Shown: positions 16,642 through 25,570 of the stretch, piece after piece
How the letters are laid out: each line of letters opens with the position of its first letter
How positions within the stretch are numbered: the first letter of the stretch is position 1
The notes under the pieces: model-generated
The model's database searches: none
What the model was told of the DNA's origin: nothing
Seen by the model: the letters and a program-made list of their open reading frames with translations, nothing else
Program-made: the position numbers and the translations under genes
Assembly: GCA_964551735.1 (NCBI GenBank)
Contig: CAZKEF010000008.1
Coordinates: 62,001 to 126,000, forward strand
Direction: 5' to 3'
Length of the DNA stretch: 64,000 nt
DNA from: DAOUAT01 sp964551735
Lineage (GTDB): Bacteria > Chloroflexota > Anaerolineae > CG2-30-64-16

Positions 16642-17457
16642 ATGTCATCACAACCACCCGTTCGTCACATCGTTTCGCTCTCCGGCGGCAAGGACAGCAC
16701 TGCCCTGGCGATCTATTTACGCGACCGCATCGCTGATCTGGAATATGTCTTCTGCGATACAGGCGAGGAGTTACCAGAAACATACGAATATCTGGACAAA
16801 CTAGAGTCAGTTCTGGGCAGGAGGATCGAACGGCTTAATCCCGAGAGACCCTTTAGGCACTACCTTGAAATCTATCGCGGTGTTTTGCCAGATGCCAGAA
16901 CTCGATGGTGCACCCGAAAGTTGAAAATCGAGCCCTTTGAGCGATTTGTTGGCGAAGACCCGGTGTACAACTATGTTGGCATTCGGGCTGATGAACCCCA
17001 CAGAAAAGGCTACATCTCAACAAAACCCAACATCACTGCGAAATACCCTTTCGTCGAGGATGGCATCACAAAAGCAGATGTAATGCGCATCCTGGAGGAA
17101 AGCGGTATAGGGTTGCCGGAGTACTACGAGTGGCGGTCACGCTCTGGTTGTTACTTCTGTTTTTTCCAACAACGCATCGAGTGGGTGGGCTTGTCCAGAA
17201 AACATCCGGGGAAATTCCAGCAGGCGCTAGAGATGGAAAAAGAGGACTCCGAAACCGGCGAGAGATATACATGGGTCGCTGGAGAAAGCCTGAAAGAGTT
17301 GACAGATCCTGAGCGCATCTATGAGATTGAGACGAGTTTTCAGCGGAGAGTCGCCTCGACCGGCAGTATTGCACCTAACACGCCATTGGCCAAGGTGTTC
17401 TCACTTGACGTGAACGATGACGAAGGAAATGAGTCATGCCTGATCTGCCATCTGTAA
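16642..17457 (+). CDS. brxP: PAPS-reductase/DndC-like PP-loop protein (BrxP-like)
   Basis: 271 residues. The PP-loop SGGKDS at 14-19 binds ATP in adenylating enzymes of the PAPS reductase family. Cysteines in WCTRKLKIEPF, SGCYFCFF and a C-terminal CLIC could hold an Fe-S cluster or carry sulfur, as in DndC. In BREX type 4 a PAPS-reductase-family protein (BrxP) replaces the PglX methylase, and in Dnd/Ssp systems the related protein activates DNA for phosphorothioation. The gene lies 59 bases after the first ATPase. The ATG at 16642 has AGAGG upstream. It overlaps the next gene by 22 bases. Family assignment is strong; the exact reaction is inference. Confidence 0.85.
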   Translation: MSSQPPVRHIVSLSGGKDSTALAIYLRDRIADLEYVFCDTGEELPETYEYLDKLESVLGRRIERLNPERPFRHYLEIYRGVLPDARTRWCTRKLKIEPFERFVGEDPVYNYVGIRADEPHRKGYISTKPNITAKYPFVEDGITKADVMRILEESGIGLPEYYEWRSRSGCYFCFFQQRIEWVGLSRKHPGKFQQALEMEKEDSETGERYTWVAGESLKELTDPERIYEIETSFQRRVASTGSIAPNTPLAKVFSLDVNDDEGNESCLICHL

Positions 17458-17921
17458 GCTCTGGACTTGATCAACTCAAGCAGGAGATTGTTCAGCTAAA
17501 ACGCGGCAAACAACGAGGACACTATCGTCCTCATAAGTTGGTCATGCTGCTGACGGTCATCGATCTTGCGGAAAGAGGCCTTCTGAAGGAGAACAAGATC
17601 GTTCTTTCCGATCCACTTCTCCGTACCTTTGAGAACATCTTCCTGTTGGTCAAGAGGAAGGATGACCTATGTCAGCCCGGACCTCCTTTCTTCCATCTTC
17701 GCTCATCGGCGTTTTGGTTTCACAAAGTTCGTCCCGGGCGCGAAGAGGGCTACTTAAAGCTCACAACAACTGGTGGCGGCTTCCAAATGATCGACCAGTA
17801 CATCGAGTACGCGTATCTCAGAGACGACGTATACACTTTGATACAAGACCCTGCAAGCCGTCGAGAACTGCGATTACTGGTGTCCAGATTGCTGAATGCG
17901 ACAGAGGATAGCGATGGCTGA
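17436..17921 (+). CDS. Stand-alone sulfur-binding-domain-like protein (ScoMcrA SBD type)
   Basis: 161 residues. Residues 31-47 (RPHKLVMLLTVIDLAER) and 83-96 (PPFFHLRSSAFWFH) have the spacing and character of the N-terminal domain of ScoMcrA-type HNH endonucleases, which recognises phosphorothioated DNA. That domain typically has HK-[LV]-LLL-ALIDL and a later PFxxLxxDGxW. No HNH nuclease follows; the protein ends soon after. Encoded between the PAPS-reductase-like and second DUF4007 genes, with overlaps on both sides, it may read the mark for other subunits. The call rests on remembered family patterns and needs structural comparison. Confidence 0.5.
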   Translation: MPDLPSVSSGLDQLKQEIVQLKRGKQRGHYRPHKLVMLLTVIDLAERGLLKENKIVLSDPLLRTFENIFLLVKRKDDLCQPGPPFFHLRSSAFWFHKVRPGREEGYLKLTTTGGGFQMIDQYIEYAYLRDDVYTLIQDPASRRELRLLVSRLLNATEDSDG

Positions 17922-18720
17922 CAGATTTGCGATTAGTTTCCACGAGACCTTCTCCCTTTCACGCCCTTCGCTGGCACAGATTGTTGGGAATGCTGGACGC
18001 AGCGGAGCGCTGGATAGGCAGTTCCTTGTTAGTACATCATTGGGCACCAACTACCAGAAGGCTATGCCGCGCTACGCGCTTCGTGCGGGATTATTGGATG
18101 AACGGAACAACCTTAGTGTCTTCGGCCGTTTTGTCACCCGACTCGATCCCGCATTGGAAAAACCAGCCACCCAATGGCTGCTGCACTATCATCTGGCTGC
18201 GCCTCATGGGCCGACCGCTTTCTGGCATCACCTGGTGCGCAAGCGCTTCCTGCCGGGCAACACCTTCACCGCTGACGATCTGGCAGCGGACCTCACCGAG
18301 TTTCTGAACGTCGCAGCGGGCAAGGCTCCGGCGCTGCGATCTATCCGGAGCACCGTGACCATCTTCACCGGCACCTATCTCAAGCCAGACGGGTTGAAGC
18401 AGCTAGGCTTGCTCGAGGAGGTTGGGCCTAGCACCTATCACGTGCCAGCAGCAGGGCCGCCCCCACTCTGGGGAGTGGGATACGCCCTGGCCGAGTACTG
18501 GCGCACGCGCTACGGCGAACGGCTGGCCATCAACCTGGATGATCTCACCCAAGGTGATTTTGCCGCCGTGTTCCTGTTGGGCGAGGAACGGCTAACGCAA
18601 CTGCTGATTCAACTCAAGCAGGAGGGCATGCTGGATCTGTACCGCATTTCCCATCCATATCAGGTGGTCTTGTTGCAGCCCAGCCTGGAATACGCCCTTC
18701 AGAAGATATACCAGATGTGA
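17914..18720 (+). CDS. DUF4007-like protein, divergent copy 2
   Basis: 268 residues. It aligns by eye with the first DUF4007 protein: FHETF at 9-13 against GHEKF, LGTNYQKAMPRYALRAGLL at 43-61 against LGVGKNMVRSIRHW, and TQWLLHYHL at 86-94 against TLWLLHWQL, with similar spacing. The ATG at 17914 has AGAGG six bases upstream and overlaps the previous stop by eight bases. Like copy 1, it precedes a large ATPase, here with one small gene between. The divergence suggests two specialised adaptors rather than a recent duplication. Confidence 0.7.
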   Translation: MADRFAISFHETFSLSRPSLAQIVGNAGRSGALDRQFLVSTSLGTNYQKAMPRYALRAGLLDERNNLSVFGRFVTRLDPALEKPATQWLLHYHLAAPHGPTAFWHHLVRKRFLPGNTFTADDLAADLTEFLNVAAGKAPALRSIRSTVTIFTGTYLKPDGLKQLGLLEEVGPSTYHVPAAGPPPLWGVGYALAEYWRTRYGERLAINLDDLTQGDFAAVFLLGEERLTQLLIQLKQEGMLDLYRISHPYQVVLLQPSLEYALQKIYQM

Positions 18721-18723
18721 GCC

Positions 18724-19188
18724 ATGAAGATCGAAACGCTGCGTGATCAATTGCGTCAACCGGGAGCACGGCTCGGAGTCGGCGTCTGGCTGATGCCGAT
18801 GGAATACCTGGGCAAAGAAGAGACCATCGCCGTCCGGCTGAATGTGCAGGGCCTGGATGCGCGTCAGGCTTACCTGGAGAGCCTGCCTGCAGGAACGAAA
18901 TTCTCCGCACTGACCGCGCCAGAAGGATACCAGAACCTCACAAGCCTGATGCGGGATCTGTCTCAGCGCGTCCACCGGCGTGACTGCTTGTTGGTGCACA
19001 CGCTCGATCTGCTGCTGTTAGCGATGGAAGTGAACGAACGCGAGCGGTTTTGGCACGAAGCTCTCCAAGGGTTGCCTTACCCGCGCACCAAGCTGATTTT
19101 GGCCGTGCCAGAGAAGGCCTCTGAGCTTTTTTCGTTCGACCTGCGGCGCCGTTACGCGCCGCAGATAGCCGAAGGTCCTCTGGAATAG
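18724..19188 (+). CDS. Small protein of the BREX-like operon, BrxB-like position
   Basis: 154 residues, starting three bases after the previous stop. It reads as an alternating alpha/beta domain: GVGVWLMPMEY, a conserved-looking strand DCLLVHTLDLLLLAME, then ERFWHEALQGLPYPRTKLIL and AVPEKASELF. The pattern recalls a Rossmann or P-loop fold without a Walker A motif. In other BREX operons BrxB (DUF1788) occupies a similar place before BrxC, but I see no diagnostic BrxB motif and leave it unnamed. A role as an adaptor for the 1400-residue ATPase is plausible from position only. Confidence 0.5.
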   Translation: MKIETLRDQLRQPGARLGVGVWLMPMEYLGKEETIAVRLNVQGLDARQAYLESLPAGTKFSALTAPEGYQNLTSLMRDLSQRVHRRDCLLVHTLDLLLLAMEVNERERFWHEALQGLPYPRTKLILAVPEKASELFSFDLRRRYAPQIAEGPLE

Positions 19189-19208
19189 ATGTTGCCCAGG
19201 AGGCGAAC

Positions 19209-22200
19209 ATGATCATTGGCGATCTTGTCAGGATGGATGCTTCCGGCGATTTCCGCTCGGACGTGCAGCTGAGCGATTTCGACAGCCCCGCGCTGAACCA
19301 GGAGCTGCTCAGCAACTACATCCTGACCGTCCACGCGCCCGCGACCTACGGGGCACAGCAGCGCAGTCTGTCGGCGCGAGATGTGCTGGAGCAACTGAGA
19401 ACCATCCTGACTGTTGAGCGCGCCGAAAACCGCATCGTGTTGACCGCGAACTATGGGCACGGGAAAAGCCACCTCGCGCTTGTCCTGGCAAACTTCTTCG
19501 GTCGTCCCAGCGATTCACCGGAAGTGAAGACCGTCCTCAATCGCCTTGACCAGGCCTTGAACAACCCCGCGCAATTCGCTGGCTATCGGGACTTCAAAAA
19601 AGGCAGGGGGGAGTTCCTGGTAGTACGTTTGCAAGGTGACGCGTTCAGCGATCTGCAAGAGGGATTCATACGTGCGCTGGAGCAGGCCTTGCGCGAGCAC
19701 GACGCCACGCGTCACATTGAGATACCCTTGTGGGACGGCCCCGCCAAGAAATGGTTAGATGACCTGAGCAGCGAGAGTCGTCAGGCCGCCGAGGCATTCC
19801 TGGCAACCCAGAAGACCGATTTGTCCCTACTGACATCCGGCTTGCGTCGCCAAGGAGCCTATGAGTTGGTGCGCGAATTGGTCAAGCATGTTACCGGTAT
19901 GTATCCCGATTTTGGCCGTGAGATCAGCCTGGAAGAACTCGTGATTTGGGCCGTAGATCAGGTTTGTATTCCCTACCAATTGGGCGGGCTGCTCGTCCTG
20001 TTCGATGAATTTAGCCTGTTCCTGCAAAAATACATTGCAGCGCGGACGACCGGCAAACTTCAGGAGCTTCTTAACGGCATCAGCAAACGGCAGGGCAAGA
20101 GCGCATTCCTGGCCTTTTCCCAACAGGATGTGGATTCGGTCGCGGAAACCTATGCCCAAGGTCAACGCCGCGACGATGTCAAAAAAGAACTGGAGCGTCT
20201 GCCAAAAGACAAACGCGCCCAGCTATATTCGTTGATGGAAGGTGTGCTGGCCTCGTATCTCAAACAAGATGCCGCTAGCTGGTACGCCTGGTATGAGCAG
20301 CCACCCAGAAAAGGCACCTGCGTGCAAGCCCGAGAGATCGTCTCCACGCATTTCCGCAGGCGCTACACCGACGAACTGAAATGGGATACACAGGCCTTGA
20401 CTGAGAAGGTTGTGATGGGGTGTTTTCCCTTGCACCCACTGACGACCGCGATCTTATCGGTGCACACCTTTGAGTCTGGCGCGGGCGACAACCCACGGAC
20501 CGCCCTGCAGTTCGTACGGCGAACGTGGGAGGAGATGCGCCAACAATCCGCCGAGTTGCCCGATGGCAGGCCCAATTTCGTCTTTCCTGTGACCTTGGTG
20601 GACTTTTTTGGAGAACAACTCTCCAAGAGGTGGCACGCTGCCTATTGTCACGCTGTCGAGACTGCGCCTCAAGCTGTAAGCGAAGAGCAACGAAAGATCA
20701 TGCAGGCCTTGCTCATACAGCAAGCGGTCGGTTTGAAAGCTTCTGCCGGCGATCAAATCAACCTGCTGCATCATCTTTCTGGGGTGGGGAGGGATGAGAT
20801 CAAGCGTGGATTGCAGGACTTGGCGGCTCAAAGAGTAATCAAGTTCGATCCCGTCCACAAAGTCTCCTCCTTGTGGCCGGCCAGCACGCGCCCCCAGGAA
20901 GTAGAAGAGGTTATCCAGAAAGCAGTCGATAACACTGCGGTGGACCGCGATCTGATGGAGATGATCACCAAACAGCTATCATCGCTGGGAGTCTCGGCAC
21001 TGGACTTTGGTCACACGTCTGATTGGTCGCCGCGGCAGGTTGCACTGACCGCGGAAATGTTTTCAGCAGAGGAGCTAAGAAAGCTGCTCCCGCCATACCG
21101 AAGCGGAGTCAATGGGATTGAGGAGGGACCGCGCGGGTTAGTCATCTGGCTCGTTGCTCAGACCGAAGAAGAGAAGATGCTCCTGCGCCAAGACGCTCAA
21201 AGCATCCTGAATGAAGTCCTGGGGGAGGCTGCTTCACCCCTGCCAGTAGTGATGGTCTTGCCAAAACGCGCAGTTCCAGGTCTCGTCAGTTCGGCCCGGC
21301 GACTCAAGGCGCTCGAAAAACTGAACACCAGCGAAAGAGAGAAGATCGGTACGGTCATTTACCAGCAAGAAAAGGGGCTGGCGGATGTCAACGTCAGGAA
21401 CTCGCTTGAGGATTTGGTTGACGACATCGGTGTCTATGCAGACAAACAGCGTAGCTTGGTTGAATATGCTTTGCCTAGCCCTTATCGGGCTTCGGTGCAG
21501 GCACTCAGGACACTCTCGCTCAAAGCGGTTGTGACGGAATGTTATCGCCAGGCCTATGCATATCGAGTCGAGTTCTATACGCAATATGCTGTGGGCGGTA
21601 GAGGGCCAAACAAACTGCGTGACGCAACTCAGAAGGCGGCCATCTGGTTGTTTGGTGACGCGGCCGGCGATAGTGTTCCCAATCTGGGGAAAAAAGACAT
21701 TCAATACCAGATCGCGACCACCTACTTGATGCAGAAATGGGGGCTGCTCGCAGCAGGAACTCACGCTATTCAGCGACCTACGTCCCGTCCATTGCAGCAA
21801 GCCTGGGATCTGCTTGAGGAGGCATTCCCGCCCGGCTGTCGCGATGTCCCTGTCTGTTCAACTCTGGTTGGCTTGCTCAACCCACCCTACGGACACGATT
21901 ACAACACCTTGACTCTACTCCTGGCGGCCTGGATTGGCTTTCATCAGCACGAATTGCGTTTGTCGTTGAACGGAAGACTCGTGTCGCTCAATGATCTCAA
22001 AGGCTTCTTCGACGAAGCCAAACACTCCCAGGATTTCCTCAACCGCATTTGTGTTCTTTCTCCTCTGTTCATCGGCCGCAGCATGCCTGACGAGATGTTT
22101 GCACAAGTCACCGGCGTTTTGGAACAAATTCGCCAGGGAACGCCCTTCACCATAGCACAAGCGCGAGAAGCGCTGGCAAAACTGGAACAGGGACGAACCA

Positions 22201-23411
22201 ATCCGCGATTACCTGAAACTAAACGCGAAGAGATAGAGCAACTGGGCCCCCGTCTGGTAGTAACCCTGCAAGCAGCGGAGGACTACGATCACAAGGCAGT
22301 TGCGTGGTTGGAGAAAGTTACCACAGGTGACCTGGACGATCTGCTGCAAAACCTGGGCATTGCGAAAGACCTTCCTGTGGTTTCGCTTGTCACTCCCGCC
22401 CAACCGCCGCTTGAAGAACTGGAGAAACGCTGGGGAACAGCTGTCCAGGCTGCCTTGACGACATTCTGCTCGAAGTACGCCAGCCTGAGCGACCTTGCTG
22501 ACTACAGGTCACACGAAAGCCGATTGAGGCATGCCCGCAAGGCGCTCGAGCAGTACCCGCAGTTTGCGCAGCGAGTAGATCAAGCCCTCGCAACACTATC
22601 GCAGGCTCGCGTCGAACTACAGAAACGAGAAGGCGAGAAGGCCATCGTTGCGCAAATCAACAGCATGACGCCTCAAGCAGCGTTAGCTGCTTTGTACGAA
22701 TACCGCGAGAAGCTGGCAGCGTTGACCGACCTATCCCCGCAGACCGCGCGACTGCGCGATGAAAAACTGAACCGGATTGCAACGCGCATTCAGCAGTATG
22801 AGCAGATTGCGGTGGAATTGCCCCAGGCCGTCGAGCGAGCCACTCAATCAAGCGACGTACGCAAACAGCGGGACTTGCTCCTGCAGAACCTGGGACAGCT
22901 GGAGGGAACGCCCTTCCACCAATCCCTAGCGGCGCTTCAAGAGAGAGTCGAACAGCTCGAGACCTTCTTCGAGAAACTGCGCGAACTCGCCTCTGCGCCA
23001 CAGCGCACGCCAGATGATCTCACTCGCCTTGAGGCGCAACTGAGCAGTCTCGAGACGAGCTTCGCCCTCTGGCTCGCTCCCTCGCAGCAAGCCCTACTGG
23101 AGCAAAAAAGACAGGCAATCGGAAACATGCGGCGCCAAAAGACTCAAGAGGCCGAGACCTGGCTTACGCAATTGATGCAGCGTCACTCGAATGCCGAGAA
23201 TCTCGAAGCCCTGCTGCGCCAGACCGAGACGCCGCCGGCGTTCTTGCCTCCTGAAGCCGGGGCTCGTCTGGAACAATTCCGACTACGCCTGAAGCAGCAA
23301 CTCAGCCAGAATGCACTGCTTCAAATCGAAGTCCTGTTCCAAAAGATAGGAGACCGCGAAACACGTCGTGAATGCCTCAAACGCCTGCAAGCATTGGTGG
23401 ATGCATCATGA
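19209..23411 (+). CDS. brxC: BrxC/PglY-like ATPase
   Basis: 1400 residues. Walker A NYGHGKS at 81-87 and a Walker B-like GGLLVLFDEFSLFL near 256-269. The C-terminal 500 residues are rich in Glu, Gln, Arg and Leu heptads and are likely coiled coil. Size and layout match the BrxC/PglY ATPases, which are core to all BREX types and thought to act with PglZ. AGGAGG sits six bases before the ATG. The stop overlaps the PglZ start (ATGA), so the two subunits are translationally coupled. The alternative is a more general DNA-defence STAND-like ATPase, but the PglZ neighbour favours BrxC. Confidence 0.75.
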   Translation: MIIGDLVRMDASGDFRSDVQLSDFDSPALNQELLSNYILTVHAPATYGAQQRSLSARDVLEQLRTILTVERAENRIVLTANYGHGKSHLALVLANFFGRPSDSPEVKTVLNRLDQALNNPAQFAGYRDFKKGRGEFLVVRLQGDAFSDLQEGFIRALEQALREHDATRHIEIPLWDGPAKKWLDDLSSESRQAAEAFLATQKTDLSLLTSGLRRQGAYELVRELVKHVTGMYPDFGREISLEELVIWAVDQVCIPYQLGGLLVLFDEFSLFLQKYIAARTTGKLQELLNGISKRQGKSAFLAFSQQDVDSVAETYAQGQRRDDVKKELERLPKDKRAQLYSLMEGVLASYLKQDAASWYAWYEQPPRKGTCVQAREIVSTHFRRRYTDELKWDTQALTEKVVMGCFPLHPLTTAILSVHTFESGAGDNPRTALQFVRRTWEEMRQQSAELPDGRPNFVFPVTLVDFFGEQLSKRWHAAYCHAVETAPQAVSEEQRKIMQALLIQQAVGLKASAGDQINLLHHLSGVGRDEIKRGLQDLAAQRVIKFDPVHKVSSLWPASTRPQEVEEVIQKAVDNTAVDRDLMEMITKQLSSLGVSALDFGHTSDWSPRQVALTAEMFSAEELRKLLPPYRSGVNGIEEGPRGLVIWLVAQTEEEKMLLRQDAQSILNEVLGEAASPLPVVMVLPKRAVPGLVSSARRLKALEKLNTSEREKIGTVIYQQEKGLADVNVRNSLEDLVDDIGVYADKQRSLVEYALPSPYRASVQALRTLSLKAVVTECYRQAYAYRVEFYTQYAVGGRGPNKLRDATQKAAIWLFGDAAGDSVPNLGKKDIQYQIATTYLMQKWGLLAAGTHAIQRPTSRPLQQAWDLLEEAFPPGCRDVPVCSTLVGLLNPPYGHDYNTLTLLLAAWIGFHQHELRLSLNGRLVSLNDLKGFFDEAKHSQDFLNRICVLSPLFIGRSMPDEMFAQVTGVLEQIRQGTPFTIAQAREALAKLEQGRTNPRLPETKREEIEQLGPRLVVTLQAAEDYDHKAVAWLEKVTTGDLDDLLQNLGIAKDLPVVSLVTPAQPPLEELEKRWGTAVQAALTTFCSKYASLSDLADYRSHESRLRHARKALEQYPQFAQRVDQALATLSQARVELQKREGEKAIVAQINSMTPQAALAALYEYREKLAALTDLSPQTARLRDEKLNRIATRIQQYEQIAVELPQAVERATQSSDVRKQRDLLLQNLGQLEGTPFHQSLAALQERVEQLETFFEKLRELASAPQRTPDDLTRLEAQLSSLETSFALWLAPSQQALLEQKRQAIGNMRRQKTQEAETWLTQLMQRHSNAENLEALLRQTETPPAFLPPEAGARLEQFRLRLKQQLSQNALLQIEVLFQKIGDRETRRECLKRLQALVDAS

Positions 23412-25570
23412 ACGCCAAAGTCCTCTTTGACTGCGCAGGCGATCTTCCTGCCCCGCCTGGCTATCAGGTTATCGAGAGTGAGGTTGATTTCCTGCGCCAC
23501 GCGCTGGCGGATACGCCGCTCCTCATTCGAGGAGAGCGCCTATGTGCCTGGGCAGAATCCTTCTACGCTCTACGAGGCCGACCATATCGCCATCAGGAGT
23601 CGCCTTGCGCTGCACTGCAACGTGTTTTCCCAGAGCTGACCCAAGAGCAAGCGAACGCATTGACGCGAAAGATGGGCATGACTGCACTTTCGCTCGACCA
23701 GGTCTCCTCCAGATTTGTCCTGGAGCGATGTTACCCAGACGATTCCATCATCTGGCAGGGCGACCCCTCCCGTGCGCATGCCGCTCGCTGGTTGCTTTGG
23801 TTGTATGCACACCGACCGAATCAAGCCGAATCCATCATCCTGCGCCACTTTGCCCAACACTTGAGGCAACGAGCCGGTGATCAGCCCGAGGCCCAGATCT
23901 ATCAAGCCATCAACGACCAGCAGGCGAAGACTTGGCTTGACGCTTGGTTGGGCCTGAGCGAGAAGGTGCCTGTTGGTTTGGGTGAGTTCCCGCTGGAGGT
24001 TCCTGCCCCGCTGAGGAGTGAAATCAAGTCCCGATGGATGAAACGACTGATCGAAACCAATGGCGCCTACTTCGAGCAAATGCTCAGCGTTCCTTTACCA
24101 CTTTCACTACGCCAAGAACTTGCCCAACTCTCTGCCCAGATCTATGATCAGCACCCCCAACAGCTCACGAACGACGTCATTCGACGCTTGCAGCCTTATC
24201 TCACAACGCAGAGACTGACTGCGCTGGAAGGGCGTGTACCGCCATCGGAGCCTGGGCCGCTGCCAGATGACGAGCAGGCCGTTCTGGACTGGTTTCAGGT
24301 TGAATATCTGCCCTATCGGCGATGGCAGGCGCGCCATGGCGATGATCAATCCAGAGAGAAGGTTTGCCTTCGCGGTCAGACTTTCGCCCGGTGGTATCTC
24401 ACACGCTATCCGCAGTGGCTTCTGAACCCTGGTTGGCTCTCGTTTCAGCAGGTCAGTCACCTTCGTGAGATCCCTCAGGGCGTTCTTGTGTTTTGTGTCG
24501 TCCTGGATGGATTGCCAGCCTGGGACGCTGAAGACTTCGCCCGCGCTGTTTCCGCAAGGATAGAACGCCTACAACTCCAACGGAAATCGTACTGCTTTGC
24601 CCCTTTGCCAACCGTAACCGAATTCGCGAAGGATGCCCTGCTCAAAGGCGTGCCTCCCCGTCTGGCGCCAGAGTATCCCCCCCTCGGCGCGATCTTGCCT
24701 GACAATGCCTCGCCCGTGCGTGGGCTTGAGCACGGGCGACACGATGGCCTGGTATTCTGGCGAATCGGACAGCCGGATATCGCCTACCACTTCGAGGCCG
24801 ATGCCAAACGCGAAAGACAAGTGCGCGCAGAGCTGGAAGCGGTCCTGCAAGCCATACAAGAAGTCGTTGAAACGCTTCCGCCGCATCTCTCTCTCCAGAT
24901 CGTCGTTACAACGGATCATGGACGATTGCTCAATCCCGAATCGCCATGCCGATTATCTGTCCCTGGGGGAATGCAGGCGCATGGGCGGGTCGCTTGGGGC
25001 CAATCAGATCAACAATTTGATGAAAGCGGTTTTTCAATTGATGATGAGGCCGGATGGATTGCCGTTCACAGCGAGCGATTCGCCATGCTTCACGATATGG
25101 TGATCGCAGTAGGCGAGGACTCCTTCCAAAACGCTAAGTCCGGTTCTGAACCGTATCCGCATGGTGGTTTGTTCCCGGAAGAAGCCATCGTGCCATGGTT
25201 TGTTTTCGAGCGCGATGCACGACAGCCGGATGTGTCTATCACAGTCAGTGGCCAAGGTGAAGCCGAAAGTGCCGGCACGATGGCGATCCACATGGTCAAC
25301 CTTGGCCGGGTAGCGCTGGAATGCCTTGCGGTCACGCTGTCGCACGGTGCACAAGCTAATGGAACATGGAGCGCTCCTCCGCTGCGGGAAACCGAATTCA
25401 CCGTGTCTCTGCACCCCTGGCCTGTCAAGGCTGATCTGCCAACTCTGAAGGCGACTCTGTTGTTCCGACAGCCTAGCGGGAGAACCTTCACAATCGAAGT
25501 CACACCCTCATTCGAGGTGCAGGCCCTTTATGAACGGGATGACTCTATCTTCAAGGATTTGGGCTTATGA
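23408..25570 (+). CDS. pglZ: PglZ, alkaline-phosphatase-superfamily BREX protein
   Basis: 720 residues. The PglZ domain shows a metal-binding start VVLDGLPAWD (Asp at 367) after hydrophobic strands and the late TTDHGRL (Asp-His at 503-504), both typical of the alkaline phosphatase fold. The N-terminal 360 residues are helical and the C-terminal 140 look beta-rich. PglZ is the defining gene of BREX. The start at 23408 is chosen because ATG and the preceding TGA form ATGA; the frame is open upstream but would then overlap brxC more. The stop overlaps the brxL-like start, again as ATGA. Confidence 0.9.
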   Translation: MNAKVLFDCAGDLPAPPGYQVIESEVDFLRHALADTPLLIRGERLCAWAESFYALRGRPYRHQESPCAALQRVFPELTQEQANALTRKMGMTALSLDQVSSRFVLERCYPDDSIIWQGDPSRAHAARWLLWLYAHRPNQAESIILRHFAQHLRQRAGDQPEAQIYQAINDQQAKTWLDAWLGLSEKVPVGLGEFPLEVPAPLRSEIKSRWMKRLIETNGAYFEQMLSVPLPLSLRQELAQLSAQIYDQHPQQLTNDVIRRLQPYLTTQRLTALEGRVPPSEPGPLPDDEQAVLDWFQVEYLPYRRWQARHGDDQSREKVCLRGQTFARWYLTRYPQWLLNPGWLSFQQVSHLREIPQGVLVFCVVLDGLPAWDAEDFARAVSARIERLQLQRKSYCFAPLPTVTEFAKDALLKGVPPRLAPEYPPLGAILPDNASPVRGLEHGRHDGLVFWRIGQPDIAYHFEADAKRERQVRAELEAVLQAIQEVVETLPPHLSLQIVVTTDHGRLLNPESPCRLSVPGGMQAHGRVAWGQSDQQFDESGFSIDDEAGWIAVHSERFAMLHDMVIAVGEDSFQNAKSGSEPYPHGGLFPEEAIVPWFVFERDARQPDVSITVSGQGEAESAGTMAIHMVNLGRVALECLAVTLSHGAQANGTWSAPPLRETEFTVSLHPWPVKADLPTLKATLLFRQPSGRTFTIEVTPSFEVQALYERDDSIFKDLGL

